A stretch of DNA of 64,000 nt from JAZKID01 sp965247525 (GCA_965247525.1 OZ252015.1:434001-498000), one strand, 5' to 3'. Positions 24,675 through 34,482 are shown, counted from the stretch's first letter. Notes: generated from the letters alone by a model not told the origin. Made by a program: numbers and translations.

Positions 24675-26278
24675 GTGCGCGTATCCAATAAAGAGCCTGC
24701 CGGAACAGTGCTGTGCGGTGACCCGGCCCTGACTTCAAGACTGCCAATATCAAGTGTGTCAGCGCTAAGCGCACCGCGCAGCTCTTCCTCATCGGCCTTA
24801 AAGATCTGAAAGGTATGTGGCTGCTCCGCCCACAAAGTCACATTGACCAGCCCTGCTCCGAAAGCCAGCAGCGCGTGAATGCTGCCAAGCTCCGTCAGGT
24901 TGAAGGTAAAACGCACGCGCCAGCGTCGCTCGTGTTTTTTTGCGTCCTTGCGTTCAGGATCGCGTTCAATCTGTAACGGAATAACAGCTGTCTGGTTTGG
25001 CAGCAAAAGCGGCAAGTCAATATGCAGGTTTTGCGCAGGCCGTATTTGCGGGTCGGCATCTGGTGCGGCGGCCGTAGGTAGTGATGAAAATTGCAAAACA
25101 CGCAGCCGCGATAGAGCCGCCCCTGTTTGCTGCGTCAGGATATCAACAATTTCAGCCTGCGTTGAATCTGCCCTTATGCTTGGTTGCTCAGATTTTTGTG
25201 TCTCAAGCGATTGCTGCGCTTTTTGAGAAGAGAGATTAATTTGTGGCTTTCCATCTGCGCTGTCTTCGCGCGGCAGATTTTGTAAAAGTGAGGTCAGTTT
25301 TAACAGTGTTGATTTCAGGTCTGGCTGAATCAGCTGTGAACTGGCGCCATCTTCAGCCAGTTGCGCGAGTGTTGATTCCTGAAAAACGCCAGACTGATGC
25401 AGTGCCTTTTCAAGCGTGGCAGCCGAAAGCTTTTCAATCGGCACAAGCGTATTGAGCACATTATCAATTGCATTTCGTAACTGTTCGGGGACATTTCTGC
25501 GCAAGTTTCGGGCAACATAATCAAGATTGGCAACCAATGGCGCAAGGCTTGTCTGCCGCGCGAAGGCTTCGTGCAATGCATCTGTCAGGCTTGCAGGCAC
25601 AACAGGTGTTTGCTGAACATTCGTGGCGACTGTGACAGGTGCTGTATTTTGAACGACAGATCCTGTCGGCAAATCCTGCTGTGCCGCGACAAGCTGAGCT
25701 GTTAAAGGCAGTGCTGGTGCATTTGTTGTATTTTGTTGCGGCTGCACTGCGCCAGAGAGTGTTTGAGGCGTTACCGTTGGCTGGGGTTGGGCTTGTGGTG
25801 AGGACGCTTCCTGAAGCGATGAATTTAAAAGCGCCGACGTGGTATTGGCCTGTGATGCAGCTACCACTGGCGGGGTTACATTTGAAGCAACACTTTGTGG
25901 CGTGCTGCTCTGTGCAGCGGGCACTGTGCCTTGCGCTGTCGTGGTCGAAAGTTGGGCTTGCGTGAACGCCAAGTTTGATAATGTTGCTGTTGTTGCGGCT
26001 TGCTGTGGAGATGCTGGCGTGGCTGATGGCAATGTAATTGTGACATCGCCGTCCTGCGTTACCGCAAGACGCACGCTTGCGCCAACTTCAAGCGGTGGGC
26101 CACTTGTCAGCAATTCAACTTTTCCTAAAGACGATGTCAGCTGAACCAGCCCGTCCGAAAGAATTTGCGCGACCTTGGCCTCAACTGACGCACCAGCTGC
26201 CGGTAAATTCAAAGCCGGAATTTTTGAAGCCGTTGGCAGGCTTGGAATGACCGCTGGAATTTTCGGAATATCTGCCAA
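24671..26278 (-). CDS. fliK: FliK-like flagellar hook-length control protein
   Basis: A 535-residue protein with a long Ala/Gln/Thr/Pro-rich disordered N-terminus (about 1-250), typical of the ruler part of FliK, and a C-terminal hook-length-control domain at about 430-510. That domain shows 'RRWRVRFTFNLTELGSIHALL' and 'GAGLVNVTLWAEQPHTFQIF'. FliK measures the hook and triggers the switch to filament export through FlhB. The partner FlhB-like domain is encoded next, overlapping by 4 bases. No other flagellar gene is in the window. Family members are poorly conserved, so the exact identity rests on composition, domain and context. Confidence 0.82.
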   Translation of the reverse strand: MADIPKIPAVIPSLPTASKIPALNLPAAGASVEAKVAQILSDGLVQLTSSLGKVELLTSGPPLEVGASVRLAVTQDGDVTITLPSATPASPQQAATTATLSNLAFTQAQLSTTTAQGTVPAAQSSTPQSVASNVTPPVVAASQANTTSALLNSSLQEASSPQAQPQPTVTPQTLSGAVQPQQNTTNAPALPLTAQLVAAQQDLPTGSVVQNTAPVTVATNVQQTPVVPASLTDALHEAFARQTSLAPLVANLDYVARNLRRNVPEQLRNAIDNVLNTLVPIEKLSAATLEKALHQSGVFQESTLAQLAEDGASSQLIQPDLKSTLLKLTSLLQNLPREDSADGKPQINLSSQKAQQSLETQKSEQPSIRADSTQAEIVDILTQQTGAALSRLRVLQFSSLPTAAAPDADPQIRPAQNLHIDLPLLLPNQTAVIPLQIERDPERKDAKKHERRWRVRFTFNLTELGSIHALLAFGAGLVNVTLWAEQPHTFQIFKADEEELRGALSADTLDIGSLEVRAGSPHSTVPAGSLLDTRT

Positions 26279-26351
26279 ACGTCGTCTGCTTTCATCGCAC
26301 CTGATTTGCTACCGCGACAGTATGACATTATCCGGTGAAAAAGGGCTAAAT

Positions 26352-28184
26352 TTAAGAGATTTCCGCAGCGTCCACCAGACGCAAACCCACAGATTGACGA
26401 CCCTGCCAACTGTCCAGTGACAGATTAACGGCAAAATGCAGGCTTTTGCCTTTAAGCCGCATTAAATTTTCACCGAACTCTTCGCCCGCGGCGCGAAATG
26501 CCATAACTTTCAGTTTACTACCATCCTGCCCCTGAACCGTCAGGCGAAGATGTTTTGAGCCAACAACATCCGCGAAAAGCAGTGTCATGGATGGAAGAGC
26601 GAAGACTGGCTCTGGGCAGCCTGCTCCGTAAGGCCCCGCGCTCATCATTTCGCTGACAAGCTCGGTTGTGATTGCTGCGGGATTTAGAAGTCCGTCAATA
26701 TGCAGGCTACGATTGGCACGTGCAATATCAACTTCAGTGGCGCAGGTTTCATCCAAAAAAGCCGCAAGCCGATCAATATCGCCTTTTGAAACTGTTACAC
26801 CTGCCGCCATGGCATGACCACCACCTTTGATGACAATTCCTTCATGAACAGCACGGCGCACGGCGCGGCCCAAATCGACGCCCTGAAGCGAACGGCCTGA
26901 ACCTGTGCCCTTGTCACCATCAAACGCGATGGCAAAACATGGGCGGTTGAATTGCTCTTTCAGACGTGAGGCAACGAGACCCACAACACCCGGATGCCAT
27001 TTGTCTGAACCAACAACCAGAACGGCAAGCTCGTGTTTATCCCGCAAAATTCTTTCTGCGATGTCTTTGGCCTCTGCGACGGCAGCTTGCTCAATCACTT
27101 GCCGTTCCTGATTGAGCGTATCGAGCTGAAGCGCAATTTTCATTGCCTCCGCCTCATCATCACAAACGAGAAGCCGTGTTCCAAGAACGGCATCACCGAT
27201 ACGCCCGCCGGCATTAATGCGCGGGCCTAACATAAAGCCGAGATGGTAGGTATCGACCGGCCCACTGACGCGCGCAGCGTCACACAAAGCACGAATGCCA
27301 ATCGAATCGCGACTTCGTATGCGCTCAAGCCCACGATGGACAAAAGCACGGTTCAGCCCTTCAAGTGGTACAACATCACAGACAGTTGCCAGCGCGACCA
27401 GATCGGTAAAATCCATAAGGTCAGGCATTTGTTTTTCGCTTGTAAAATAACCTTCATGACGCAGTTGGCGTGTGAGTGCCACAAGCACCATGAATGTGAC
27501 CCCGGCAGCGCACAGCGTCCCAAGATTTGAAAGATCGTCCTGCCTGTTTGGGTTAACGAGGCCATTCGTTAGCGGCAGTGTTTCATCTGCAAGATGATGA
27601 TCGATAACCAGAACATCCAGCTTTAGTTCAGCAGCAGCAGCAAAGGCTTCAAAACTGGTTGTTCCGCAATCAAGTGTGACGACAAGGTTTGCGCCATCGC
27701 GCTTGAACTTTTCCAGTGCTGCAATATTTGGTCCATAACCTTCAGTTATTCTGTCGGGAATATGAAACAAAGGTTGAAGTCCAAGGCGGTGCAAATAGCG
27801 CAGCATCAGTGCAACCGAACAGGCACCGTCGACATCATAATCACCAAACAGGGCAATTTTTTCTTTTTGTACGATTGCTTTGCTGAGCCTTGCAATCAAC
27901 CTGTCCATATCTGTCATGAGCGATGGGTCTGGCATCAAGTTTTTGAGCGAAGGCTTTAAGGCCTCGTCAACAGTTTCAACTGTGACACCACGCGCCGCCA
28001 GAACCTGCGCTAAAGAGGGCGCAACGCCGTGCTGAACAATCATTTGCTCAGCAATGGCCTGTTGTCGTAGCCCCGCTCTTTGCAGCCATTTTCGATTTTG
28101 CAGTGAATCTTTAACGCCTAAAAAAATCTTGTTATCACAGGCGTGGTTTGTATCGTCAGTGCGGCTTGATGCACTATTCGACAA
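26352..28184 (-). CDS. recJ: Single-stranded-DNA exonuclease RecJ
   Basis: A 5'-3' single-stranded DNA exonuclease for recombination and mismatch repair. Motifs of the DHH family are present: motif I DYDVDG (residues 115-120), motif III DHH (195-197), the DHHA1 motif GGGHAMAAG (about 455) and a C-terminal OB-like region. The 610-residue length is normal for alphaproteobacterial RecJ. The start overlaps the 3' end of glpX by 11 bases, so glpX and recJ are probably one unit; this order is common in the class. Confidence 0.96.
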   Translation of the reverse strand: MSNSASSRTDDTNHACDNKIFLGVKDSLQNRKWLQRAGLRQQAIAEQMIVQHGVAPSLAQVLAARGVTVETVDEALKPSLKNLMPDPSLMTDMDRLIARLSKAIVQKEKIALFGDYDVDGACSVALMLRYLHRLGLQPLFHIPDRITEGYGPNIAALEKFKRDGANLVVTLDCGTTSFEAFAAAAELKLDVLVIDHHLADETLPLTNGLVNPNRQDDLSNLGTLCAAGVTFMVLVALTRQLRHEGYFTSEKQMPDLMDFTDLVALATVCDVVPLEGLNRAFVHRGLERIRSRDSIGIRALCDAARVSGPVDTYHLGFMLGPRINAGGRIGDAVLGTRLLVCDDEAEAMKIALQLDTLNQERQVIEQAAVAEAKDIAERILRDKHELAVLVVGSDKWHPGVVGLVASRLKEQFNRPCFAIAFDGDKGTGSGRSLQGVDLGRAVRRAVHEGIVIKGGGHAMAAGVTVSKGDIDRLAAFLDETCATEVDIARANRSLHIDGLLNPAAITTELVSEMMSAGPYGAGCPEPVFALPSMTLLFADVVGSKHLRLTVQGQDGSKLKVMAFRAAGEEFGENLMRLKGKSLHFAVNLSLDSWQGRQSVGLRLVDAAEIS

Positions 28185-29169
28185 ATTTCACCACGTCATT
28201 ATGTGTTGCTTTTACATAACGGATTGTTCCGGTTGCAGCGCGCATAACGACTGATGAAGTCGTAATCTGGTTTTTGCCAAAATGAACGCCTTTGAGAAAA
28301 TTACCGTCCGTGACACCAGTGGCTCCAAAAATCACATCGCCTTTGGCCATATCACCCATCAAGTATTTCCGTTTAGGGTCAGCGATCCCCATCCGTGCGG
28401 CACGGGCAATTTTCTCTTCTGTATCAAGAATGAGGCGACCTTGAATTTGTCCGCCAATACAACGCAGTGCGGCTGCTGCAAGAACGCCCTCAGGCGCACC
28501 GCCGATACCGATGTAAATATCAATTCCTGTTTCATCAGGGTTAGTCGTGTGGATGACGCCCGCAACATCACCATCGCCGATCAGGCGGATTGCCGCACCG
28601 GTCTTGCGGATTTTTGCAATCAGCTCCGCATGGCGGTCGCGATCCATCACACAGGCGCTGATATGTGACGGCTTAACGCCTTTGGCTTTCGCCAGCGCAT
28701 TGATGTTGTCACCAGGCTCGGCATCAAGATCAATCACACCTTCGGCATAGCCAGGGCCAATTGCGATCTTATCCATATAGACATCAGGCGCATACAAAAG
28801 ACCGCCCTTTTCTGCCAGAGCAATAACCGCAAGAGAATTTGGCGTGTTTTTGGCGCAAATTGTTGTGCCTTCAAGCGGATCGAGGGCAATATCCACAACA
28901 GGGCCTGCGCCAGTTCCGACCTTTTCACCAATATAAAGCATTGGCGCTTCGTCGCGCTCGCCCTCTCCAATCACAACAGTGCCATTAATATCGAGCTTGT
29001 TCAGTTCGCGGCGCATGGCGTTAACGGCGACCTGATCGGCTTCTTTTTCATTGCCCTGCCCGCGCAGACGCGCGGCAGCAACGGCAGCACGTTCGGTAAC
29101 GCGCACGATCTCCATTGAGAGCGAGCGGTCGAGAAGTGAGAGCGGTGTTTCGTTTGTTTGCGAGCTCAT
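28174..29169 (-). CDS. glpX: Class II fructose-1,6-bisphosphatase
   Basis: A metal-dependent phosphatase that hydrolyses fructose-1,6-bisphosphate to fructose-6-phosphate in gluconeogenesis. The 331-residue sequence has the class II signatures 'VIGEGERDEAPMLYIGE', the metal-binding 'IALDPLEGTTICAKN' and 'IGGAPEGVLAAAALRCIGGQ'. In alphaproteobacteria it lies upstream of recJ, with which it overlaps by 11 bases here. It may also act on sedoheptulose bisphosphate. Confidence 0.96.
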   Translation of the reverse strand: MSSQTNETPLSLLDRSLSMEIVRVTERAAVAAARLRGQGNEKEADQVAVNAMRRELNKLDINGTVVIGEGERDEAPMLYIGEKVGTGAGPVVDIALDPLEGTTICAKNTPNSLAVIALAEKGGLLYAPDVYMDKIAIGPGYAEGVIDLDAEPGDNINALAKAKGVKPSHISACVMDRDRHAELIAKIRKTGAAIRLIGDGDVAGVIHTTNPDETGIDIYIGIGGAPEGVLAAAALRCIGGQIQGRLILDTEEKIARAARMGIADPKRKYLMGDMAKGDVIFGATGVTDGNFLKGVHFGKNQITTSSVVMRAATGTIRYVKATHNDVVKFVE

Positions 29170-29202
29170 AAATATTCTGCCTTGGGCTATTGGTAAGGGA
29201 TG

Positions 29203-29436
29203 TTACGGTGTCAGAGGTTTTGCCGCTTCAGTTTTGTTTGTGGCACGCGCGGCATTCAGTTCAGATGTCAATTTTGCCCGCTCCGTTTCGCTGAGCATTT
29301 GCGGATCGGACTGCGGAACAGCCCCAATGGATGGGTAGCTGCCATTAGCGTCTTTGCTTTCAATATCACGCGTTGGCATAATCGCCGAACAGGCTGAAAG
29401 CACCACAGAAAGCACGATTGCTGATAAGATTTTCAA
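29203..29436 (-). CDS. Small lipoprotein, unknown function
   Basis: About 77 residues starting at a TTG codon at 29436 (MKILSAIVLSVVLSACSA). Residues 1-15 form a lipoprotein signal peptide with lipobox LSAC, so Cys15 would be lipidated. The mature part is short and polar, with a helical region (ETERAKLTSELNAARATNK). An ATG farther upstream would give a longer polar N-terminus before the signal, so I preferred the TTG, which has AAGGATA about nine bases upstream. The family is not recognised. It is transcribed divergently from phaC and precedes glpX and recJ on the same strand. Confidence 0.72.
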   Translation of the reverse strand: MKILSAIVLSVVLSACSAIMPTRDIESKDANGSYPSIGAVPQSDPQMLSETERAKLTSELNAARATNKTEAAKPLTP

Positions 29437-29520
29437 TTCTGCCGTATCCTTGATAATTTTCGCTGACAGCAATGGCTTATTTTGCCATAACCAGCAAGCG
29501 AGCGTGGGATTGGTGCGTAA

Positions 29521-31323
29521 ATGTCTCAAGATAATGAACAGGTCATAGCGTCAGGAATGAATGGCCCAGAGGTCTTTGTTCATAACCTTGCCAAACTCTA
29601 TGAAGAATATGGCCGCGCCGTGGCGGCGTTTGTTGAGCCCCGCGAGCAGGGTATCGCCCCTATCCAGTCACCGACAGACAGTGCCGAAGTTGCAGCAACA
29701 TTGACCAAAATAGCGGAAAGCTGGCTCGCAGACCCGCAAAAAGCAGTGGTATTACAAACGCAGCTCTGGACTGGCTATATGAACGTCTGGAGCGGTGCAT
29801 TCCGGCGCTCGATGGGCGAGCAGGCAACTGAGACTGCGACGCCGCTTGCAGGCGACAAGCGTTTTGCCAGCCCCGACTGGACAAAAAATCTTTTCTTCGA
29901 TTTTTGCAAGCAGTTCTATCTTGTAACGACAAAATGGGCTGAAGAAGCGGTCGAGAATGCGACAAATATTGACGACCATACCCGCGACAAAGCGCGTTTT
30001 TATGTTCGACAAATTTCAGCGGCTTTATCACCCTCCAACTTTGTGATGACAAATCCAGATCTTCTCAAAGAAACTCTGGAAACCAACGGCGAAAATCTGG
30101 TTCGTGGCATGGCGATGTTGACCGAAGACATCCGCAAGGGACAGGGCGATGTCAAACTGCGCCAGACAGATGAAAATGAATTTCAGCTTGGAAAAAATAT
30201 AGCAACAACACCCGGCGTTGTTATTTTTGAAAACGACCTGATCCAGCTGATTCAATATGAAGCAACAACGCCCGAAGTTAGTGCAACACCGATGCTGGTG
30301 GTTCCGCCATGGATTAACAAATATTATATTCTCGATCTCAATTCTGAAAAATCATTTATCAAATGGATGCTCGACCAAAAGCAGACGGTTTTTTGCATTT
30401 CATGGGTCAACCCCGATGAAAAGCTGAAAGACAAGTCTTTTGAAGACTATATGCAGGAAGGTGTTCTTGCAGCGTTGAGCGTCGTTCAAGACATTACAGG
30501 CGCGCCCGAAGTCAACACGATGGGCTACTGCGTCGGCGGAACATTGCTGGCCGCAACCTTGGCTTATCTTAGCGAAACAGGGGCCGGCAACAGAATTGCC
30601 AATGCAACACTTCTTGCAGCGCAGGTTGATTTTTCTGAAGCTGGTGACCTTAAAGTGTTCATTGATGAGCCACAAATCGAAGCGCTTGAAATACAGATGG
30701 AGAAAACCGGCTATCTCGATGCCAAGCATATGGCATCGACCTTCAATATGCTGCGTGCCAACGATTTAATCTGGCCGTATTTTGTCAACACCTATCTGCG
30801 TGGTCAGCAGCCCGGCGCTTTTGATCTGTTGTACTGGAATGCAGATTCAACACGTATGACGCCTGCCAACCATTCTTTTTATCTTCGCCAGTGCTATCTT
30901 CAAAACAGCCTTGCAAAAGGAAAGATGGCGCTGTCGGGCGTAACTTTAGATTTAAAAACAGTGACCTGCCCTGTTTATCTTCTTGCGACTCGCGAAGACC
31001 ATATTGCGCCTGCAAAATCTGTCTACAATGGAAGGTCCTGTTTTGGTGGAAGCGTCACATTCACGCTGTCTGCATCAGGCCATATTGCAGGCGTCATCAA
31101 CCCGCCTGCAAAACATAAATACTCTTACTGGACAGCGCCTGTATCTGCGCCATCTCTGTCACAATGGCAGAATGAAGCCGCACAACATGACGGCTCATGG
31201 TGGCCGCATTGGTTGGGTTGGATGGAAAAAAACAAAACATTGCGCGCCGCACCTGCAATCGGTTCAGGACAATATGCAGCAATCGAGCCTGCACCGGGCC
31301 GCTATGCCAAACTTCGCAGCTAA
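29521..31323 (+). CDS. phaC: Class I poly(3-hydroxyalkanoate) synthase
   Basis: Polymerises 3-hydroxyacyl-CoA into polyhydroxyalkanoate granules. The 600-residue alpha/beta-hydrolase has the lipase-like box GYCVGG with catalytic Cys337. It also has the conserved 'PWINKYYILDLNSEKSFIKW', the 'REDHIAP' Asp and the 'SGHIAGVINPP' His near residue 520. The class I length and N-terminal domain match PhaC of Rhodospirillum-type bacteria. It stands alone with no phaA/phaB beside it. The carbon store suggests alternation between feast and famine. Confidence 0.95.
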   Translation: MSQDNEQVIASGMNGPEVFVHNLAKLYEEYGRAVAAFVEPREQGIAPIQSPTDSAEVAATLTKIAESWLADPQKAVVLQTQLWTGYMNVWSGAFRRSMGEQATETATPLAGDKRFASPDWTKNLFFDFCKQFYLVTTKWAEEAVENATNIDDHTRDKARFYVRQISAALSPSNFVMTNPDLLKETLETNGENLVRGMAMLTEDIRKGQGDVKLRQTDENEFQLGKNIATTPGVVIFENDLIQLIQYEATTPEVSATPMLVVPPWINKYYILDLNSEKSFIKWMLDQKQTVFCISWVNPDEKLKDKSFEDYMQEGVLAALSVVQDITGAPEVNTMGYCVGGTLLAATLAYLSETGAGNRIANATLLAAQVDFSEAGDLKVFIDEPQIEALEIQMEKTGYLDAKHMASTFNMLRANDLIWPYFVNTYLRGQQPGAFDLLYWNADSTRMTPANHSFYLRQCYLQNSLAKGKMALSGVTLDLKTVTCPVYLLATREDHIAPAKSVYNGRSCFGGSVTFTLSASGHIAGVINPPAKHKYSYWTAPVSAPSLSQWQNEAAQHDGSWWPHWLGWMEKNKTLRAAPAIGSGQYAAIEPAPGRYAKLRS

Positions 31324-31340
31324 ATTTACATGTTCCCTTC

Positions 31341-32387
31341 TTAAGGAAAAAGCGGAACGAATTTTAAGCCAGTCGTTTCATCTAACCCGTACATCGCATT
31401 CATGTTTTGGATCGCCTGCCCCGCCGCGCCTTTGACGAGATTATCCAGAACCGAGACAAGAATAAGCCTTTTGTCTTGCCTGTCTTTGGTAAGGCCAATG
31501 GCGCACATGTTAGAGCCACGGACACTACGCGTTGCAGGAATTTGCCCAAATGGCAAAACTTTTACAAAAACTTCGCCCTCATATGCTGCTTCAAGCTGTT
31601 CATAGGCGTCTTCTGCTTTATAGCCCGCTTGAAGCTTTACATAAATGGTCGCGAGTATTCCACGGTTGATCGGTAAAAGATGGGGTGTGAAACAGACTTT
31701 GACATCCTGCTTTGCGGCGATTGAAAATTCCTGATCAAGTTCTGCCATATGGCGGTGATGGCCAACACCATAAGCATGAAACCCTTCTGACACTTCCGTA
31801 AAAAGGCTGGCCTCTTTTGCAGCACGCCCCGCACCTGTCGCGCCTGATTTCGCATCGATAATGACATTGTCCGTTTCAATTAACCCGGCTTTGAAAAGGG
31901 GCAACAACGGCAGAATAGAAGTGGTTGTGTAGCAGCCCGGATTTGCAACAAGGCGCGCGCGTTGAATGTCGCTGCGATATTGCTCCGTTAGCCCATAAAC
32001 GGCCTCGGCCTGCAGGTCGGGAGCAAAATGCTCATGCCCATACCATGACGCATAAGCCGAAATATCACGCAAGCGAAAATCTGCCGAGAGATCGATGATG
32101 CGCAAAGCAGGATTGCTTGCGAACGCTTTATAAATAACGCGTTGAGTTGTAGCATGCGGCAGAGCACAAAAAACAACATCAAGCGTAGACCAATCGACAT
32201 CATCTGTCTTGATGAGCGTTGGAAGATCATAAAAACTCAAATGCGGAAAAACCTCGCCCATTTTCAATCCGGCTTTGCTTTCGCCAGTGAGCGCCACAAT
32301 ATCAATATTGGGATGATGGATCAGGAACCTTAGCAGTTCTGCGCCTGTGTATCCTGACGCACCTAAGATGGCCGTACGCAATTTCAT
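31341..32387 (-). CDS. argC: N-acetyl-gamma-glutamyl-phosphate reductase
   Basis: Third step of arginine biosynthesis: NADPH reduction of N-acetylglutamyl phosphate to the semialdehyde. The 348-residue protein shows the Rossmann start 'AILGASGYTGAELLRFL', catalytic Cys152 in VANPGCYTTT and the C-terminal 'VRGSNMCAIGL' and 'VLDNLVKGAAGQAIQNMN'. Its ATG overlaps the stop of speB by 4 bases, giving a coupled rplM-rpsI-speB-argC arrangement, although a terminator separates speB from rpsI. This is a usual alphaproteobacterial order. Confidence 0.97.
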   Translation of the reverse strand: MKLRTAILGASGYTGAELLRFLIHHPNIDIVALTGESKAGLKMGEVFPHLSFYDLPTLIKTDDVDWSTLDVVFCALPHATTQRVIYKAFASNPALRIIDLSADFRLRDISAYASWYGHEHFAPDLQAEAVYGLTEQYRSDIQRARLVANPGCYTTTSILPLLPLFKAGLIETDNVIIDAKSGATGAGRAAKEASLFTEVSEGFHAYGVGHHRHMAELDQEFSIAAKQDVKVCFTPHLLPINRGILATIYVKLQAGYKAEDAYEQLEAAYEGEVFVKVLPFGQIPATRSVRGSNMCAIGLTKDRQDKRLILVSVLDNLVKGAAGQAIQNMNAMYGLDETTGLKFVPLFP

Positions 32388-33358
32388 TTTGATTTTTTTC
32401 TCATTTTACGCAAGGCCTGCAAGCATAGCAATTGCTGCAACACAGCCGCAGCAGCATTGGCGGTAATGTCAGCCACATCATAAGGCGGTGAGACTTCGAC
32501 AACATCGCAGCCGACAATATCAAGCCCGTCGAGCCCGCGGAGAACCATAAGCGCTTCGCGCGAGGAGAGACCGCCGGGCACAGGCGTACCTGTTCCGGGC
32601 GCATGAGCAGGGTCGAGAACGTCGATGTCGAATGTCAGATAGGCTTTTCTTTTGCCGACACGCTTTTTAATGCGATCGATAATTTTATCGATGCCAATCT
32701 TGTAACAGTCTTCCGCATTTATTTTTTCAATGTCGTGCGGATTTGGCGCCATCGTCCGTGTGCCGATCTGAATAGACTGGCGCGGCGAGATAAAACCTTT
32801 TTCTGCGGCGTGAAAAACGAAATTTCCGTGGTAAAGCGCTTTTGTACCCTCGTGCCAGGTATCAGGATGCGCATCAAAATGGATCAAAGCCAGCTCGCCG
32901 TGATGCTCAGCATGTGCCTGCAGCATCGGGTGCGTTGCGGCGTGATCGCCGCCAATCGTGTAGAGCTGTGCGCCTGACTTTAAAATAACGGCTGCTTGAT
33001 CTTTAAGATCATCAAAAATAGTTTCGGGACGTGAAGCGTCAAAAGCGGCATCACCATAATCGATAACTGCCAGTTCTGAAAATGGCGTGAAATCATAAGG
33101 CCATGCATTATCTGCCGGTTCCCACATTGCGCTTATGCGGCGCACGGCCTGCGGGCCAAAGCGGGCACCTGCGCGGTGCGATGTCAAAAGGTCAAATGGC
33201 ACACCCCATATGACAGCTTCGACATCTTTGAGATCGCGGCTATATCGTCGTCGAAACGCTGAGAGCGCGCCTGAATAAGCAGGCTCCGGGGAGACATCTC
33301 GATTGGTAGTGGCAAGGAAGGCCGCATCTGTGCGGTGTGCATTTTTCATTTTGGGCAT
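32384..33358 (-). CDS. speB: Agmatinase (ureohydrolase family)
   Basis: Mn-dependent ureohydrolase that cleaves agmatine to putrescine and urea. Metal ligands are visible in GGDH (136-139), HFDAHPD (160-166) and FDIDVLDP (243-250), and 'PGTGTPVPGGLSSREAL' follows. The 324-residue length fits agmatinase. The family also contains guanidinobutyrase and related enzymes, so the substrate is not certain. It is coupled to argC by a 4-base overlap, linking it to arginine and polyamine metabolism. Confidence 0.9.
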   Translation of the reverse strand: MPKMKNAHRTDAAFLATTNRDVSPEPAYSGALSAFRRRYSRDLKDVEAVIWGVPFDLLTSHRAGARFGPQAVRRISAMWEPADNAWPYDFTPFSELAVIDYGDAAFDASRPETIFDDLKDQAAVILKSGAQLYTIGGDHAATHPMLQAHAEHHGELALIHFDAHPDTWHEGTKALYHGNFVFHAAEKGFISPRQSIQIGTRTMAPNPHDIEKINAEDCYKIGIDKIIDRIKKRVGKRKAYLTFDIDVLDPAHAPGTGTPVPGGLSSREALMVLRGLDGLDIVGCDVVEVSPPYDVADITANAAAAVLQQLLCLQALRKMRKKSK

Positions 33359-33413
33359 AGAGCCGTTTTAGACAGGCTGGGCTGCGAATGCAAAGCGCAA
33401 CTTTGCGCCCAAT

Positions 33414-33441
33414 AAAAAAGGCAGCCGAAGCTGCCTTTTTT
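33414..33441. terminator. Bidirectional rho-independent terminator
   Basis: A hairpin GGCAGC-CGAA-GCTGCC flanked by A-run and T-run on the two sides lies between the end of rpsI and the start of speB. It terminates the rplM-rpsI transcript on the minus strand. It sits upstream of speB, so that gene needs its own promoter. Confidence 0.85.
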
Positions 33442-33459
33442 GAAACACAAGATATGAAA

Positions 33460-33951
33460 TCAGCGTTTCGAGAACTGGAAAGAGCGGCGTGCCTTTGCCC
33501 GTCCGTATTTTTTACGCTCAACAACACGCGAATCGCGTGTGAGAAAGCCGGCTTTTTTTAACGCACTGCGAAGCTCAGGTTCCTGCAATTGCAAGGCCTG
33601 GCTTAAGCCATGGCGCAATGCACCCGCCTGCCCTGACAAACCGCCACCTTTAACGGTGCAGACGATGTCATATTGGCCTTCACGCTTTACGATTTCCAGC
33701 GGCTGCTGGAGAACCATCTGCAACACTGGACGCGCGAAATACGCTTTAAAATCGCGGCCATTGACCGTGATCGCGCCTTTGCCTGGCTTAACCCAAACGC
33801 GTGCGATGGCGTCTTTACGACGACCAGTTGCATAAGAGCGGCCTTTGGCATCAACTTTGCGTTCACGAACAGGCGTGCTCGCAGAAGGATTTTCAGTTGT
33901 TGCTGACAATGCGCCGCCAAGCGACGAGAGAGATTGCAAATTTTCGGCCAT
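33460..33951 (-). CDS. rpsI: 30S ribosomal protein S9
   Basis: Small-subunit ribosomal protein S9, whose C-terminal tail contacts P-site tRNA. The 163-residue protein has the usual alphaproteobacterial N-terminal extension (about 35 residues). 'YATGRRKDAIARVWVKPG' follows, and the protein ends in the basic tail 'RKKYGRAKARRSFQFSKR', with the universal final Lys/Arg. Its first codon overlaps the stop of rplM by one base (TAATG-type junction), so the pair is cotranslated. Confidence 0.98.
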   Translation of the reverse strand: MAENLQSLSSLGGALSATTENPSASTPVRERKVDAKGRSYATGRRKDAIARVWVKPGKGAITVNGRDFKAYFARPVLQMVLQQPLEIVKREGQYDIVCTVKGGGLSGQAGALRHGLSQALQLQEPELRSALKKAGFLTRDSRVVERKKYGRAKARRSFQFSKR

Positions 33952-34415
33952 TAGGCTGCCTTCACGTTTTTACGGTTAAGAGATGCGACATCAAGTTTCA
34001 CGGGCGATTGTGCTTCGTGTGGATGATCGGCGCCAGAATAAACGCGTAAGTTTGTCAGCTGCTTGTTGCCAAGCGGGCCTTCTGGAAGCATGCGCTCCAC
34101 AGCTTTGCGCAAAATACGGTCTGGGAAACGGCCATCGCGGATCTGGTCTGCGCGGCGTTCTTTAATCCCGCCGGGATGTCCGGTGTGATTATAATAGTAT
34201 TTTTTTGTCCATTTGTTGCCTGTAAAAGCAACCTTGTCTGCATTAATAACAATGACATAATCGCCATCATCCATATGCGGCGTAAATGTTGGTTTGGTCT
34301 TGCCGCGCAAATGCATGGCGATAATCGAAGCAAGACGGCCCACGACGAGATTTTCTGCGTCGATGAGGAGCCATTTTTTTTCGATGTCATCCGGGCGCGC
34401 CGAATAGCTGGTCAT
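33951..34415 (-). CDS. rplM: 50S ribosomal protein L13
   Basis: Large-subunit protein L13. The 154-residue sequence is standard: 'KKWLLIDAENLVVGRLASIIAMHLRGK', 'GDYVIVINADKVAFTGNK' and 'LPEGPLGNKQLTNLRVYSG'. I chose the ATG at 34415 because the strong site AAGGAAG lies just upstream, rejecting a start 20 codons earlier that adds a non-conserved basic stretch. It forms an operon with rpsI. Two small inverted repeats lie in its leader. Confidence 0.98.
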   Translation of the reverse strand: MTSYSARPDDIEKKWLLIDAENLVVGRLASIIAMHLRGKTKPTFTPHMDDGDYVIVINADKVAFTGNKWTKKYYYNHTGHPGGIKERRADQIRDGRFPDRILRKAVERMLPEGPLGNKQLTNLRVYSGADHPHEAQSPVKLDVASLNRKNVKAA

Positions 34416-34482
34416 CAGTTCTTCCTTTTTAGCGAAACGAAACCGGGTGATAGCTTTTTTCAAATTGAACGTCAACGAGAAA

